A DNA stretch of 64,000 nt from Berberis thunbergii (lineage: Eukaryota; Streptophyta; Magnoliopsida; Ranunculales; Berberidaceae): contig QNQO01002098.1 in NCBI GenBank assembly GCA_003290165.1, positions 89,362 to 153,361 of the forward strand. The letters run 5' to 3'. Below the pieces are notes generated by a model. That model searched no databases, was not told where the DNA came from, and was given only the letters and a program-made list of their open reading frames with translations. The position numbers and the translations under genes are program-made. Positions 32,591 to 43,843 of the stretch are shown piece after piece. The first letter of the stretch is position 1. Every line of letters begins with the position of its first letter.

Positions 32591-34322
32591 TGATATGGGC
32601 ATAATTATGCTATTTTTAGTACCATATTTCTATATGTATTATTAGCTATTATTTGTTAATTATGGCACTAATTGCTATTTTCATGTTTTTGTAGGTTTCC
32701 AAGTACAATACTTTAAAATAGAAGCAAATTGGCAATTCAGGAATACTAATTGCACAAGGACTTCACACAAACAAGGAAACCACACAAACAAGGAAACCAC
32801 ACCAACAAGGAAACCACAGACAGAAGAAAACAAGAATAAAAAGGGGACATACCTGGCTTTGAGAGGATCCATCGACCCATGAAGCAATAACATTGATCCA
32901 CGGCACCCATCCAGGAGAGCATCCCATCCACTGCATCCATACACAGCATCCTCGCACAAACCCTAGCCGCCGTCCTCACCCATCATCAACCATCTTCACC
33001 GCCCTCGCCAAACCGCAGACCACCACGTAGGACCCTGTTCATCCCCTCCTCCTTACAACCATAGTCGCCTCATCCCTCATCGCCTTCACCTCCAGAAACA
33101 GCCTCCTCATCAAACCTAATCGAACCCCCATTCTCGCAGATCCCTCCTCCTCGCGAAAACCCTTCGTCGTCCTCTCTCTACTCAACCAAACAACCTCCTC
33201 CCTGATCATCCTCGCACAAACCGTAGCCACCCTTGCTGTCCCTCGTTATCCCTCATCTCTCTCACTCTGTCACAAGTAGAAATCGAAAGGAAGAGAAGAA
33301 GCAGACCGTCAAGAGTAAGGAACAGAGGTGAAGAATTCGCGTGTTGGTGAAGGAGCAATTCGCGTGTTGGTGAAGGAGATTTCGCGCTATTCGCACCACA
33401 GTTTCACTCAGTACCACCACGGATCAGTGTTTTGTTTTCATCTCTAAACATCTATTTCTCTTAATTTTAGTTTGATTATTGATTATGGATTACTGTTTAA
33501 ACATAATTAATATGTCTAGCTAAACTCCTTTTAGTTAGGGGTGGATTCGAAGCCCCGAACATGTGCTTTATAAATTAGTTGAATTTAATCTTCCTTGCTA
33601 TTAGTGATTGTGTTTGCTTAACTGCTTTATAGAGAACTTTTCCTTTTATGTTTGTTAAGGTGGCCAACTTAGTAAGCATGCTAGGATTTGGGGCTAGAGT
33701 ATAGGAGAATTTCACCTAATTGTTATGATTCTGTATTCGCAAGTAGTAAATACCAAGGAACGTTGGTAAGGTTAAGTCAAAACCTAGGCAAGAACAAGAT
33801 GCTGATCATACTTGTGATTGCCTAGTCAGTGTTCATATTTTCCACAAAACTTAATGATCTTAGATTGCTATTTAACTTGCGATTCCTGTTTAGATAGCAT
33901 GATAAGAATAGTTTGAAAGCGACGCTTAGTTTAATTCAACGAACTTGGGAAAATAATAAGATTAATGCAGTGCGGTCACGGTTAGTCTTGAGCATTGTCT
34001 CTCACGAGTTAGCAAGTGTTTATTGAAGATTAATTTATAAGCATATGTTTGGTGTGTGGAGATAAAACCCTTAGCTAATTTCTCATCTTTGTCATCTCTT
34101 TAGTTTATTATCTTTACATTAATTTTCGTAGTTATTTTCATAATTTAATTTAGAAAATCCAATCCCCCTTTTATTTAATTAATTAGGTTGTTAGTTATCT
34201 TTTAATTATTATTAGCGTAATAACAAGCCCTCTAATCCCCGGTCTAGAACGATCCCTACTTATTCTATACTACAAATTACAAAGCAGGGTATTAAGTTGT
34301 GTGCTACTAAAATAGCGCATCA
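32591..34322 (+). repeat. Athila-like LTR 3 (1732 bp), shared by units 2 and 3
   Basis: The LTR is near-identical to the others. Private one-base deletions include GAAGAATTCGC near 33331 (the others have GAAGAAATTCGC) and GTGTTTGCTT near 33610. Confidence 0.9.
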
Positions 34323-34327
34323 ATTTT

Positions 34328-34345
34328 TGGCGCCGTTGCCGGGGA
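34328..34345 (+). other. Primer-binding site, unit 3 (tRNA-Asp)
   Basis: Same 18 bases and spacing as units 1 and 2. Confidence 0.85.
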
Positions 34346-34439
34346 TTAGAAAAGTTGTTGATTACTTAATTAGTTTTATTTATTTATTTATATTTTTATT
34401 GATTTTTCTTTCTTTCTTTTTTATCTCAGGTACCAGTTC

Positions 34440-35093
34440 ATGCACAATAGGAGATCCAGCGAAAACTTAGAAGAATACGATTCAGAGCCTGAGAAAACAT
34501 TTAGAAGACTAAGAAGAGAAACAAAAGAACTACAAACATCTAGCTCTGAATCTGAATCTGAAGAGTTCGACATGGGAGATAATAGATCTATTAAAGAACT
34601 TTCGGCATCCACCTTGGACAATGCCGCACCCTTGTGCATTCAGTACCCATTAGCCGCGCAGGGCAAGACTGAGTCATTTGAGCTGAAATCTAGCCTACTT
34701 CATCATATTCCGAAGTATCACGGTCTTGCTATGGAGGATCCAAATAAACATTTAAAGGAATTTGAAGTTGTATGCTCCAGTATGACGCCAATAAATGTGG
34801 ATGAAAACATCCTAAAGTTGAGAGCATTCCCTTTTTCTCTGACTGATAGGGCTAAGGATTGGTTCTATGAACTACCTTCCGGAACAGTATATTCTTGGGA
34901 AAGCATGAAGAAGGTGTTTCTAGAGAAATTCTTCCCAACTTCCAAAATTATCTTATTGAGGAAGAAAATCAGTGGCATACAGCAAGGTCCAGGAGAATCA
35001 TATCCGGCTTACTATGAGCGTTTCAAAACTCTCATAGCATCATGCCCGCAGCATCAAATGAAGGGAGGAGCTCCTGATTCAATACTTTTATGA
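34440..35093 (+). CDS. Gag N-terminal part, unit 3
   Basis: The 217 codons match unit 1 except Glu for Asp in KVFLEKFF. The frame is lost at the same place (near 35066). Confidence 0.8.
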   Translation: MHNRRSSENLEEYDSEPEKTFRRLRRETKELQTSSSESESEEFDMGDNRSIKELSASTLDNAAPLCIQYPLAAQGKTESFELKSSLLHHIPKYHGLAMEDPNKHLKEFEVVCSSMTPINVDENILKLRAFPFSLTDRAKDWFYELPSGTVYSWESMKKVFLEKFFPTSKIILLRKKISGIQQGPGESYPAYYERFKTLIASCPQHQMKGGAPDSILL

Positions 35094-35097
35094 GGGA

Positions 35098-37143
35098 TTG
35101 CTTCCTCTTGAGCGACAGATGTTAGATGCAGCGGCAGGAGGAGCTTTGGTTGATAAAACTCCAGCAGCAGCAAAAACTTTGATTGCAAACCGAGCCTTAA
35201 ATGCCCAGCAGTATGAAGGAATAGGAGAGCCTTCACGCCAAGTCAATGAGGTAAGTACTAATTCTAGTTTGGAAGCTCAAATGGCTAATCTTACCTCACT
35301 TGTGACTCAGGCCCTAGGGAAGTCGAATATGCTAGGAGTTGCACAGGTTTGTGGCGTGTGTACAAAGCCAGGACATCCATCTGATCAATGTCCTCAACTG
35401 ATTGAGAATGGCGGTTGGGAGAATGTCAATGCAATAGGTTTTCAGGGGCAAAATCACTATAGAAATAATCCTTATTCGAACACCTACAATGAAGGTTGGA
35501 GAAATCACCCAAGTTTTGGATGGAGAAATTCAGAACAACCTCAACAACAGACTTCGAATCGGCCACCCCCTGGTTTCGCCCAAAGGCCACCTGAACCACC
35601 TCAGCACAATTCAGGTATGCCGCTTAATTATGATGAGATACTGAAATCATTAACTATTTCTCAGCAGAATCAAGCAAAAGATATAGCAGATTTGAAGCTA
35701 CAGATGGGACAAATAGCTGAGTTTATTGGACAAATTCGTGAGCAAGGAAAACTTTCTAGTTCTACCACTCCAAATCCAAAGGGCAGGTTTGAAACTGCAA
35801 AAGCAATTACATTGAGGAGTGGTAGGCAGATTGAGAATGAGCCAATAGTCCCTAAACAGAGTCAAAATAAGAAAGCTGAGTTACAGAAGGATGATCCATC
35901 CATCATTGAAAAACCAGAACTCCAAGGTAAGAAGGTGAGTATTCCAAATTCAGTTTCTGCTAATCTTGTTCCACCTTTTGTGCCTTTTCCAGGTAGGTTT
36001 GCCAAATCTAGGAAAGATGAACAGGATAAGGAAATTTTGGAAACCTTCCGAAAAGTCCAAGTCAATATTCCTCTTCTTGATGCTATTAAGCAAGTGCCTA
36101 AGTATGCAAAATTTTTGAAGGAGCTTTGCACAACAAAGAGACGTCTTCGAGACGGAGAGGTAGTTAAAGTAAGTGAGAATGTCTCCGCAGTTCTTCAAAG
36201 GAAATTGCCACCGAAGTGTAAGGATCCAGGTAGTTTCACTATCCCTTGTGTTATCGGTAATACTAAAATTGAAAATGCAATGTTAGACTTAGGTGCTTCA
36301 ATTAATGTTATGCCGTATTCTATTTATCGATCTATGAATCTTGGGAAGTTAAAAAATGATGGTGTTATTATTCAATTGGCTGACCGTTCTAATGCATATC
36401 CTCGAGGTTTGTTGGAAGATGTGTTAGTGCAGGTTAACCATTTGATATTCCCAGCAGATTTCTATGTTCTTGAGATGGAAGATTCGGAATTATCAGCACC
36501 CTTGCCTCTTCTTTTAGGGCGCCCCTTCATGAAAACTGCGAAGACAAATATTGATGTACATGCGGGGAAACTGACCATGGAATTTGATGGTGATGTGATT
36601 GGCTTCAACATCTTTGAAGCCACGAGATATCCTGATAAAAATCATTCTTGTTTTTCTATTAATGTGAATGACAATTTGGCCCAGAAATTGTCAGACCTCA
36701 ACAATGAGGATGAACTTGAGACCAACATCACTACTGCCGTTGGATATGATAACAATGGAGTTCCCTATGACACAAAGAAGCGGAAGAAATTTCAGTTGAA
36801 TGAACTTGAAAAGATTCAGGATGAGGCTTATGATAGTAAAAGCAATTATAAGGAGAACACTATAGTTTTTCATGATCAGATGATCCATGGAAATACTTTT
36901 GTCATTGGAATGAAAGTCTTGCTTTTCCAATCATGTCTTAGAACTGGTAAGTTACGTTCTGAATGGGTTGGTCCTTTTATTGTTACTAATGTTTTTCCTC
37001 ATGGTCCTATACAGATTAAGAGTGTCACAACCGGAAAGGAGTTTAAAGTGAAACATCATCGACTTAAGCCCTATTATGAGTCATTTGTGGAGCATGACGT
37101 GGAGGACGTATCACTCCATGTTCTCACTTATTCTGAGGATTAA
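35098..37143 (+). CDS. Gag C-terminus, protease and integrase tail, unit 3
   Basis: The 681 codons have the same domain order as units 1 and 2. Private changes are Pro to Ser in ALGKSNMLG and in EQGKLSSST. All motif residues named for unit 1 are retained. Confidence 0.85.
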   Translation: MLPLERQMLDAAAGGALVDKTPAAAKTLIANRALNAQQYEGIGEPSRQVNEVSTNSSLEAQMANLTSLVTQALGKSNMLGVAQVCGVCTKPGHPSDQCPQLIENGGWENVNAIGFQGQNHYRNNPYSNTYNEGWRNHPSFGWRNSEQPQQQTSNRPPPGFAQRPPEPPQHNSGMPLNYDEILKSLTISQQNQAKDIADLKLQMGQIAEFIGQIREQGKLSSSTTPNPKGRFETAKAITLRSGRQIENEPIVPKQSQNKKAELQKDDPSIIEKPELQGKKVSIPNSVSANLVPPFVPFPGRFAKSRKDEQDKEILETFRKVQVNIPLLDAIKQVPKYAKFLKELCTTKRRLRDGEVVKVSENVSAVLQRKLPPKCKDPGSFTIPCVIGNTKIENAMLDLGASINVMPYSIYRSMNLGKLKNDGVIIQLADRSNAYPRGLLEDVLVQVNHLIFPADFYVLEMEDSELSAPLPLLLGRPFMKTAKTNIDVHAGKLTMEFDGDVIGFNIFEATRYPDKNHSCFSINVNDNLAQKLSDLNNEDELETNITTAVGYDNNGVPYDTKKRKKFQLNELEKIQDEAYDSKSNYKENTIVFHDQMIHGNTFVIGMKVLLFQSCLRTGKLRSEWVGPFIVTNVFPHGPIQIKSVTTGKEFKVKHHRLKPYYESFVEHDVEDVSLHVLTYSED

Positions 37144-38986
37144 TTGGAGATACCGTCAGGCTGCACGACGTTAAGACAAGCGCTTCTTGGGAGGCAACCC
37201 AATCAGATTTGCTTTCTTTATCATTTTAATTTATTTTTGTTATTTTTGCTTTTGTTTGTTAGTAGTTTGTTTATTTCGCGTTTAAATCTTTCATTGCATG
37301 TGCTATAATCTATTAACATTGAGGACAATGTTAGGTTTAAGTGTGGGGGAACAAAACATTGTTTTATTTTGAATTATTTTGAAAAAAAAAAAAAAAATTG
37401 TTGGTTTTTATTTTCTTTGTTGGTATTAGTGTCAAAAAAATAAAAAATATATATATAAAAAAAAAAAATATTTCTTTTGAGTCTTAGGGTACTTTCCAAC
37501 ACAATGATGAGATTTGGTTTTTAATTGCATGACTTTAAGATGATTTATAAACATGATTCAAGATCTAATATTATTCTTTGGTTAATGTTTATTTATGGTT
37601 ATTATATGCAAATTCACATGTAATCAACTTAGTAATTGGTACTCATAGCATGCTTAGTTGAATTTAACTCATTCTAACCCATATGTGAGTTTTGAGCCTA
37701 TTGTTCCTTTGATTTTGAGAGTTTTTAGTTAGGTCATCTTTTATTTCTTTTGTCAATAATAATTCGTTGCATGATCTCTATTTTGTTTGTTTTGGTTGCT
37801 ACTTGGATTGCTTTCAAAATCAAGAATTAAATACTAGAACTTGTATTAATTTCGTTCAAGGCATCATATTGAATTGCATGACATGCTTGACATGATAAAG
37901 GCACATAGTTTCCACCATTGCCAAATAAGCCGATCCATAATATTTTTCCTTTAGGTTAACCCCATTGAGCCTATTATTAAGCCTTTTATTTCATTACCCT
38001 CATTCTCTATCCTAATAAAACGAGTGGAGCATAATTTGATTTGCAGATACTTTATTATGGTTCAAGGTATGTTGAAAAGCAAGTGTGGGGGAAGACCCTT
38101 GTGGTAGACAGTTCAAAAAGAAAGAGTTGCAAAAAAAAAAGAAAAAAAAAAAAAAAAAAAACAAGAAGAAGTTACAAAAGGGATACAAGTCCTTATCCAT
38201 TCAGTATTACAGTACCATACAAATAGTTTAATTCTTTTTAAGTAGATACAAAATAATTGCTGAAGCTCTTCATTATCAATGAGTCACCTCGTCATTTTCC
38301 CACTTATGTCTTGAACCATATGATTTTTTTGCTAATGTCTCTAATCTTATTGCATGTTTTCACAATTTCTTCAAGCCCTTTGAAAACTTCATATCCGTTC
38401 TTTCTCTTCCCTTGACCCCTGGCCCCATTACAACCCGAATTAAGACCTTTTGATTGAGTGTGTCTTGCAATGTCACGATGTGGAGATTCGAATGAGGTAT
38501 GAGCATATGGTGTCCCTGGTTCTTGCATTCAAGTAGTAACATTCCTTCCGTGAGATCATATATCTATAAAAAAAAAAAAAAAAAAAAGAGTCAGAAAATG
38601 CCATTCTTTCTTGTTATATCATATGTGAGCTATTTGTTTCCCTTTCACATCAATTCTCTCACATATAGCTAGAATAGGAAGAGTGATTTTACCAAACAAT
38701 CAGTGAAAAAGAAAAGAGTGCATTCAGTGAGATTTTTGGGTTAATTCTTCTTGGCACGCGCTTGAGTTTCACAGTCACTTGGATTGATTTAATTGTAAAT
38801 TTTTATATCATTGCTATGAACGTGTATTAATTTTCGAATGATGTGGATTTAATCTCGTGTTTACAAAGAATCTTAACATGTCATGATCCGTTGAAAATCT
38901 CTGAGACAAATGTTGGAAAGTATAGATTGAGTCATTTGAGTCTTTTATTTTTGTTTCTTAGATTTGCTCGAGGACTAGCAAAAGAT
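37144..38986 (+). other. 3' untranslated region, unit 3
   Basis: Layout as in unit 2. The TA-rich tract near 37440-37470 is shorter in TATA repeats and longer in A. No gene is visible. Confidence 0.6.
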
Positions 38987-39001
38987 AAGTGTGGGGGAAT
39001 T
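38987..39001 (+). other. Polypurine tract of unit 3
   Basis: AAGTGTGGGGGAATT directly precedes LTR 4. Confidence 0.8.
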
Positions 39002-40713
39002 TGATATGGGCATAATTATGCTATTTTTAGTACCATATTTCTATATGTATTATTAGCTATTATTTGTTAATTATGGCACTAATTGCTATTTTCATGTTTT
39101 TGTAGGTTTCCAAGTACAATACTTTAAAATAGAAGCAAATTGGCAATTCAGGAATACTAATTGCACAAGGACTTCACACAAACAAGGAAACCACACAAAC
39201 AAGGAAACCACACCAACAAGGAAACCACAGACAGAAGAAAACAAGAATAAAAAGGGGACATACCTGGCTTTGAGAGGATCCATCGACCCATGAAGCAATA
39301 ACATTGATCCACGGCACCCATCCAGGAGAGCATCCCATCCACTGCATCCATACACAGCATCCTCGCACAAACCCTAGCCGCCGTCCTCACCCATCATCAA
39401 CCATCTTCACCGCCCTCGCCAAACCGCAGACCACCACGTAGGACCCTGTTCATCCCCTCCTCCTTACAACCATAGTCGCCTCATCCCTCATCGCCTTCAC
39501 CTCCAGAAACAGCCTCCTCATCAAACCTAATCGAACCCCCATTCTCGCAGATCCCTCCTCCTCGCGAAAACCCTTCGTCGTCCTCTCTCTACTCAACCAA
39601 ACAACCTCCTCCCTGATCATCCTCGCACAAACCGTAGCCACCCTTGCTGTCCCTCGTTATCCCTCATCTCTCTCACTCTGTCACAAGTAGAAATCGAAAG
39701 GAAGAGAAGAAGCAGACCGTCAAGAGTAAGGAACAGAGGTGAAGAAATTCGCGTGTTGGTGAAGGAGATTTCGCGCTATTCGCACCACAGTTTCACTCAG
39801 TACCACCACGGATCAGTGTTTTGTTTTCATCTCTAAACATCTATTTCTCTTAATTTTAGTTTGATTATTGATTATGGATTACTGTTTAAACATAATTAAT
39901 ATGTCTAGCTAAACTCCTTTTAGTTAGGGGTGGATTCGAAGCCCCAAACATGTGCTTTATAAATTAGTTGAATTTAATCTTCCTTGCTATTAGTGATTGT
40001 GTTTTGCTTAACTGCTTTATAGAGAACTTTTCCTTTTATGTTTGTTAAGGTGGCCAACTTAGTAAGCATGCTAGGATTTGGGGCTAGAGTATAGGAGAAT
40101 TTCACCTAATTGTTATGATTCTGTATTCGCAAGTAGTAAATACCAAGGAACGTTGGTAAGGTTAAGTCAAAACCTAGGCAAGAACAAGATGCTGATCATA
40201 CTTGTGATTGCCTAGTCAGTGTTCATATTTTCCACAAAACTTAATGATCTTAGATTGCTATTTAACTTGCGATTCCTGTTTAGATAGCATGATAAGAATA
40301 GTTTGAAAGCGACGCTTAGTTTAATTCAACGAACTTGGGAAAATAATAAGATTAATGCAGTGCGGTCACGGTTAGTCTTGAGCATTGTCTCTCACGAGTT
40401 AGCAAGTGTTTATTGAAGATTAATTTATAAGCATATGTTTGGTGTGTGGAGATAAAACCCTTAGCTAATTTCTCATCTTTGTCATCTCTTTAGTTTATTA
40501 TCTTTACATTAATTTTCGTAGTTATTTTCATAATTTAATTTAGAAAACCCAATCCCCCTTTTATTTAATTAATTAGGTTGTTAGTTATCTTTTAATTATT
40601 ATTAGCGTAATAAACAAGCCCTCTAATCCCCGGTCTAGAACGATCCCTACTTATTCTATACTACAAATTACAAAGCAGGGTATTAAGTTGTGTGCTACTA
40701 AAATAGCGCATCA
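39002..40713 (+). repeat. Athila-like LTR 4 (1712 bp), right end of the array
   Basis: This LTR is shorter than the others chiefly because one of two 23-bp repeats (GGAGCAATTCGCGTGTTGG...) is missing near 39752. It ends GCGCATCA and is followed by TCTTC (40714-40718). Confidence 0.9.
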
Positions 40714-41014
40714 TCTTCAATGCAAGTAACTTGAAGTTCTACCATGCAGATGCCACTGATCCCACAAAAAATGTATCTACCCGAGCATTGCCTAAGCGTC
40801 CTACTAAACCAGATCGAGAAGTGGAAAAAATCTTAGCTGACCGCCTCATCAACAACACAGGCCCGGATAGAGAGTATTTGGTCAAGTGGCAGGATGAGCC
40901 TCCTTCAGAGATCAGTTGGGAGCTAGTCGAGCATCTGCTGCCGTACCTCTCAAAGCTGGAAGAGTACTTGGAAAAGTTCGCTGCGAGGGCGTCAGCGAAT
41001 TGAGTGTGAGAGAG
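40714..41014 (+). pseudogene. Chromovirus integrase end and chromodomain
   Basis: Coding sequence resumes right after the target duplication (NASNLKFYHADATDP) and continues into a chromodomain: REVEKILADRL, then YLVKWQDEP and SWELVEHL, ending in TGA near 41001-41003. The chromodomain directs chromovirus integration toward particular chromatin. It is intact as a segment but cut off from the rest by the array. The polypurine GTGTGAGAGAG lies just before the 3' LTR. Confidence 0.85.
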
Positions 41015-41494
41015 TGTCAGGACTAGTACCGTTGGTCAGGAAAATCAACGTCAGAGGCCTTTCAAGACTTTCCTAATGGTCTCAAAACTCAATGTTCCCT
41101 TTTGAAACGTGCCCAAATGCTTAGCATCTATATTATAGGGGGAATGTTTGAGCTCTTGACTGTGAGGACGTGTTGCCTCCATTGCATAGTCGGGCCAGAC
41201 TGTACCGTTAGCATTTTTATTATTTTCTTTGCATTGTTTTTCAACTTCAAACTTGTATTTCCATCGATCGATAGCATCGAACTAGTCTTGAGCAACGTCC
41301 TTTCGAACGTTCATCCCCATTGTAATATATTGAATGTTAATGAAAGCTTTTGCTGACTATTGTGCATCGTTATATTGTCTACAGGTTGATATTGTGCATT
41401 CTCAAGTAAATATTTGTGCCCGTCAAAGTAACTACTCATAGGCTTACTAGTGAATTGGATAGCTTAGTGCCGCACGGATTGCTAGTCCGTGATA
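41015..41494 (+). repeat. Chromovirus 3' LTR (480 bp)
   Basis: The LTR starts TGTCAGG and ends CCGTGATA (the last bases differ from the 5' LTR's TGACA). It is clearly diverged from the 5' LTR, unlike the four Athila-like LTRs inside. Confidence 0.85.
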
Positions 41495-41499
41495 GCGTT

Positions 41500-41849
41500 G
41501 TTGGTGTGGATTCGATAATGGATACTATCATACTCAATAAAGAATGGCGTGACTAATAATATTGATAATTTTGTTTAATTGGATGAAAGAAATAGATCTA
41601 AAGTTTGTTTAGTTATTTGGTATGTCACATAAATTTACAGGAAATTTAATGTGACCCGTAAAAAACTAATTCAATCCAATTGCTACTCATGCCTATAACT
41701 CATCAAACTACATCATAAATTTCTATTGATATGATCTGAAAATTTCGCTTAGCACTAAAGCAAAAATACATAAAGTGAACAAAACCTAGAATTAATAAGT
41801 GCATGCACATGCAAACTAACATAGTTTTTATTTTTTAATCCATGAACAA
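41500..41849. other. 3' flank of PMEI gene 2
   Basis: No gene is visible. Short segments (CTATTGATATGATCT, AAATACATAAAGTGAA) match sequence upstream of the defensin-like genes. Confidence 0.4.
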
Positions 41850-42362
41850 CTAATGTAATCCGCCCATCATCATCCTTACAAGCGCGTCGAGAGCTTGCAT
41901 AAGAGAAACCATAAGCACATTCCTCTCAGTCAAAGCAGATCGCAGAGGCTGAAATTCACAAGTAGCTGCGATGGTGAAAACATCAGCAGCCACTTCTCTC
42001 ATCCCAGCATAATCATGGTGAACAAAAGCTGCGTTTCCTTTGTAAAGCAAGTCGATAGCACGGCCATAAGCCTCTTTGCATCGTTCTAGTGGTCCTGTCA
42101 ATAATGGATCTTTACCAATAATCGACGATATGTGACTCTCTGTATCTGTTGCATTGACTATTGCAATATTTATTGTGATGGTTGTAACCCCATAGACATC
42201 TAACCATGTTGCTGAATGCGGATCTGAAGAAAGCGTTGTGAGACATAGTGTCGGGTCGTAAGTCTGATTGCAAACTAGCTCTTCAACTTGATTTTGATGG
42301 GAAGGCTGGAAGCATAGAAATAACAAAACCAGTAGATGAACTAGAGATGAAGAAGACGCCAT
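41850..42362 (-). CDS. Pectin methylesterase inhibitor (PMEI/invertase inhibitor family), gene 2
   Basis: The gene is a single 170-codon exon on the minus strand. Residues 1-25 are a signal peptide (LVHLLVLLFLCF). The mature protein has family cysteines at residues 31, 40, 95 and 135, with exactly the C-x8-C and C-x39-C spacing of the gene at 14224-14751, although the sequences are otherwise well diverged. Two N-glycosylation sites (NQT at 32, NAT at 70) fit a secreted wall protein. It would bind and inhibit pectin methylesterase in the apoplast, with invertase an alternative target. Its nearest relatives here are the pseudogene at 44537-45005 and the 5' fragment at 12881, so it belongs to a local cluster. 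A TATA-like box lies about 65 bases upstream. Confidence 0.85.
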   Translation of the reverse strand: MASSSSLVHLLVLLFLCFQPSHQNQVEELVCNQTYDPTLCLTTLSSDPHSATWLDVYGVTTITINIAIVNATDTESHISSIIGKDPLLTGPLERCKEAYGRAIDLLYKGNAAFVHHDYAGMREVAADVFTIAATCEFQPLRSALTERNVLMVSLMQALDALVRMMMGGLH

Positions 42363-42426
42363 TGTTGTAATGATCTGTTGTTTGTTGTTTGATAATATTT
42401 GTGATTATTGTAATTATTTTCTAGAG

Positions 42427-42433
42427 ATATATA
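42427..42433 (-). promoter_or_regulatory. TATA-like box of PMEI gene 2
   Basis: TATATAT on the minus strand lies 65-71 bases before the ATG at 42362. Confidence 0.4.
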
Positions 42434-42967
42434 GGTGAAAAGTTTCTATTCTAGGATTTATTGTATTAGAATGTGAGGACCCTTATTGAAATTCTGGGAA
42501 AGAAATAGATGCCAAATATGAAATTTGTAATTAACAACAACATAGGGAACTATATATGATTGTTGTAAAAAAATTTCTAGAAATATATAGTAGAAAAATT
42601 TTCTGTTCTAGATTTATTGTATTAGAATGTGGGGATCCTTGTTGAAATTCTGGGAAACAAAAAGATTTCAAATATGTAATTAACAACATAGGAAATTCTA
42701 AAAATGGTTGATTGAATTAATTAGATATATCTTAATTTGTTGGACTTCCATAGAAGTTCTTTGAAAAAGAAATAGAGGCCCAAAGTTATAAATATGAGAT
42801 CAATATAGGAAATACTATATTGTAATGTCATAAAGAAAATACAAATAGCATTTAGGAAATTCCAAGACTGAAATACATGTCAAACTTATATAAAATACAA
42901 TAGGATATGAAACATAATAGAAAGTGTTTTTTTTTTCCAAAAATCGAAAAATCAAAAATCAAAAAAT
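42434..42967. other. Upstream region of PMEI gene 2 with an internal duplication
   Basis: A segment reading TTCTAGGATTTATTGTATTAGAATGTG... around 42450-42530 recurs in similar form around 42600-42680, and again upstream of the PMEI pseudogene near 45075. These look like repeated promoter-flank pieces of the PMEI family. No gene is present. Confidence 0.45.
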
Positions 42968-43096
42968 CTAGACAGCCCGGCCCTTAGAGTCAGGATAGTG
43001 CCCGGGTTTTTTTTTGTCTATGTGATTGTGTTCGATTGGGTCATTATGAGCATCTCTAGGATGATGGATGGTATTGAGCCTGACCTGGCTATCTAG
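42968..43096. mobile_element. CTAG-ended MITE, 129 bp
   Basis: The left end is CTAGACAGCCCGGCCCTTAG and the complement of the right end is CTAGATAGCCAGGTCAGGCT, matching the ends at 3605 and 8744. Its interior is shorter than in those copies. Confidence 0.6.
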
Positions 43097-43843
43097 AAAA
43101 GTTCAACAAAAATAAAAATAACCTGAATAAATGTAGAGTGAGGCTAGGGAATCGGGTTTTGCAACCAGGATGATGTGAAATCGTTAGAGAACGTTTTTTA
43201 CAACCTCGACATACACAAATGAAAAGAAAATCAATGATTTTGAAATTATTAAAAGAGAAAATGAGAGATTTACATGGTTTCATAAAACGAGGATGATTGA
43301 TACGAATTGGGTATTTAGTGATTTGGTTTAGTGGTCACCGACAAATCAACGAGAAATAGGCGAGTCATCGATAAATCGACAAGAAATCTGCGAGTCACCT
43401 ATAAATCGGCCCATCCAACTCGCTGATTTATCACTACATTAAAAAATATATACGTATATGCTTTGAATAAATAGACTGATTAAATCCAATTAATTCTAAT
43501 TAATCAATAAATTGGACCTGTGGATCGTGAAATATCCGCTTTTCGTTTTAACTACATAGGATATGTCACACAATTTTAGAGAAAAATTAATGGGAGTTAA
43601 TCAAAGGTAATCGATTTAAAACGGTTGACCAATGTGGCACAAAACAACTTCGCCTATAACTACCAGTCAAACTTCATCATAAAATTTCAGACCACATAAA
43701 TAAACAATTTAATTGATCGAAATTGATAAATTTCAAATTGATATCATCTAAAAATCACTTAATACTAAACCAAAAATTCACAAACTAATTAAACAAACCC
43801 AAGAAATAACTTGCAAACTAACATCGTTTTTAATTCAAAACAG
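43097..43843. other. No gene; short imperfect tandem repeat
   Basis: Two imperfect units of about 36 bp (ATAAATCGACAAGAAATCTGC type) lie at 43345-43415. The end, about 43735-43830, resembles the 3' flank of PMEI gene 2. Confidence 0.35.

Larger units (their letters stand above)
19761..40713 (+). mobile_element. Tandem array of three Athila-like units: four LTRs, three internal regions
   Basis: LTR starts are at 19761, 26176, 32591 and 39002 (periods 6415, 6415 and 6411). The three internal regions are 4679-4682 bp. Only the outermost ends have the target duplication TCTTC; the inner LTRs are shared by neighbouring units with no flanking host sequence. The units are nearly identical, but each has private substitutions, so they are separate copies. 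Each encodes gag, protease and the last part of integrase only. The lineage (Athila) is inferred from Gag, the tRNA-Asp primer site and the integrase tail with its WVGPF motif. The array could have arisen by unequal exchange between LTRs after a single insertion, or by insertion of a multimer. Confidence 0.9.
15743..41494 (+). mobile_element. Decayed Ty3/gypsy chromovirus with a nested 20.95-kb insertion
   Basis: The element runs from 5' LTR (15743-16214) to 3' LTR (41015-41494). The flanking 5-mers are GTGTT (15738-15742) and GCGTT (41495-41499), a target duplication with one change. Internal order is primer site, gag, protease, RNase H, integrase and chromodomain, so it is a chromovirus. 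Its total own length is about 4.8 kb once the nested insertion (19761-40713 plus one TSD) is discounted, short because most of reverse transcriptase is deleted. The LTRs differ at 7 of the first 84 bases, so the insertion is old. It sits in the PMEI cluster. Confidence 0.85.
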
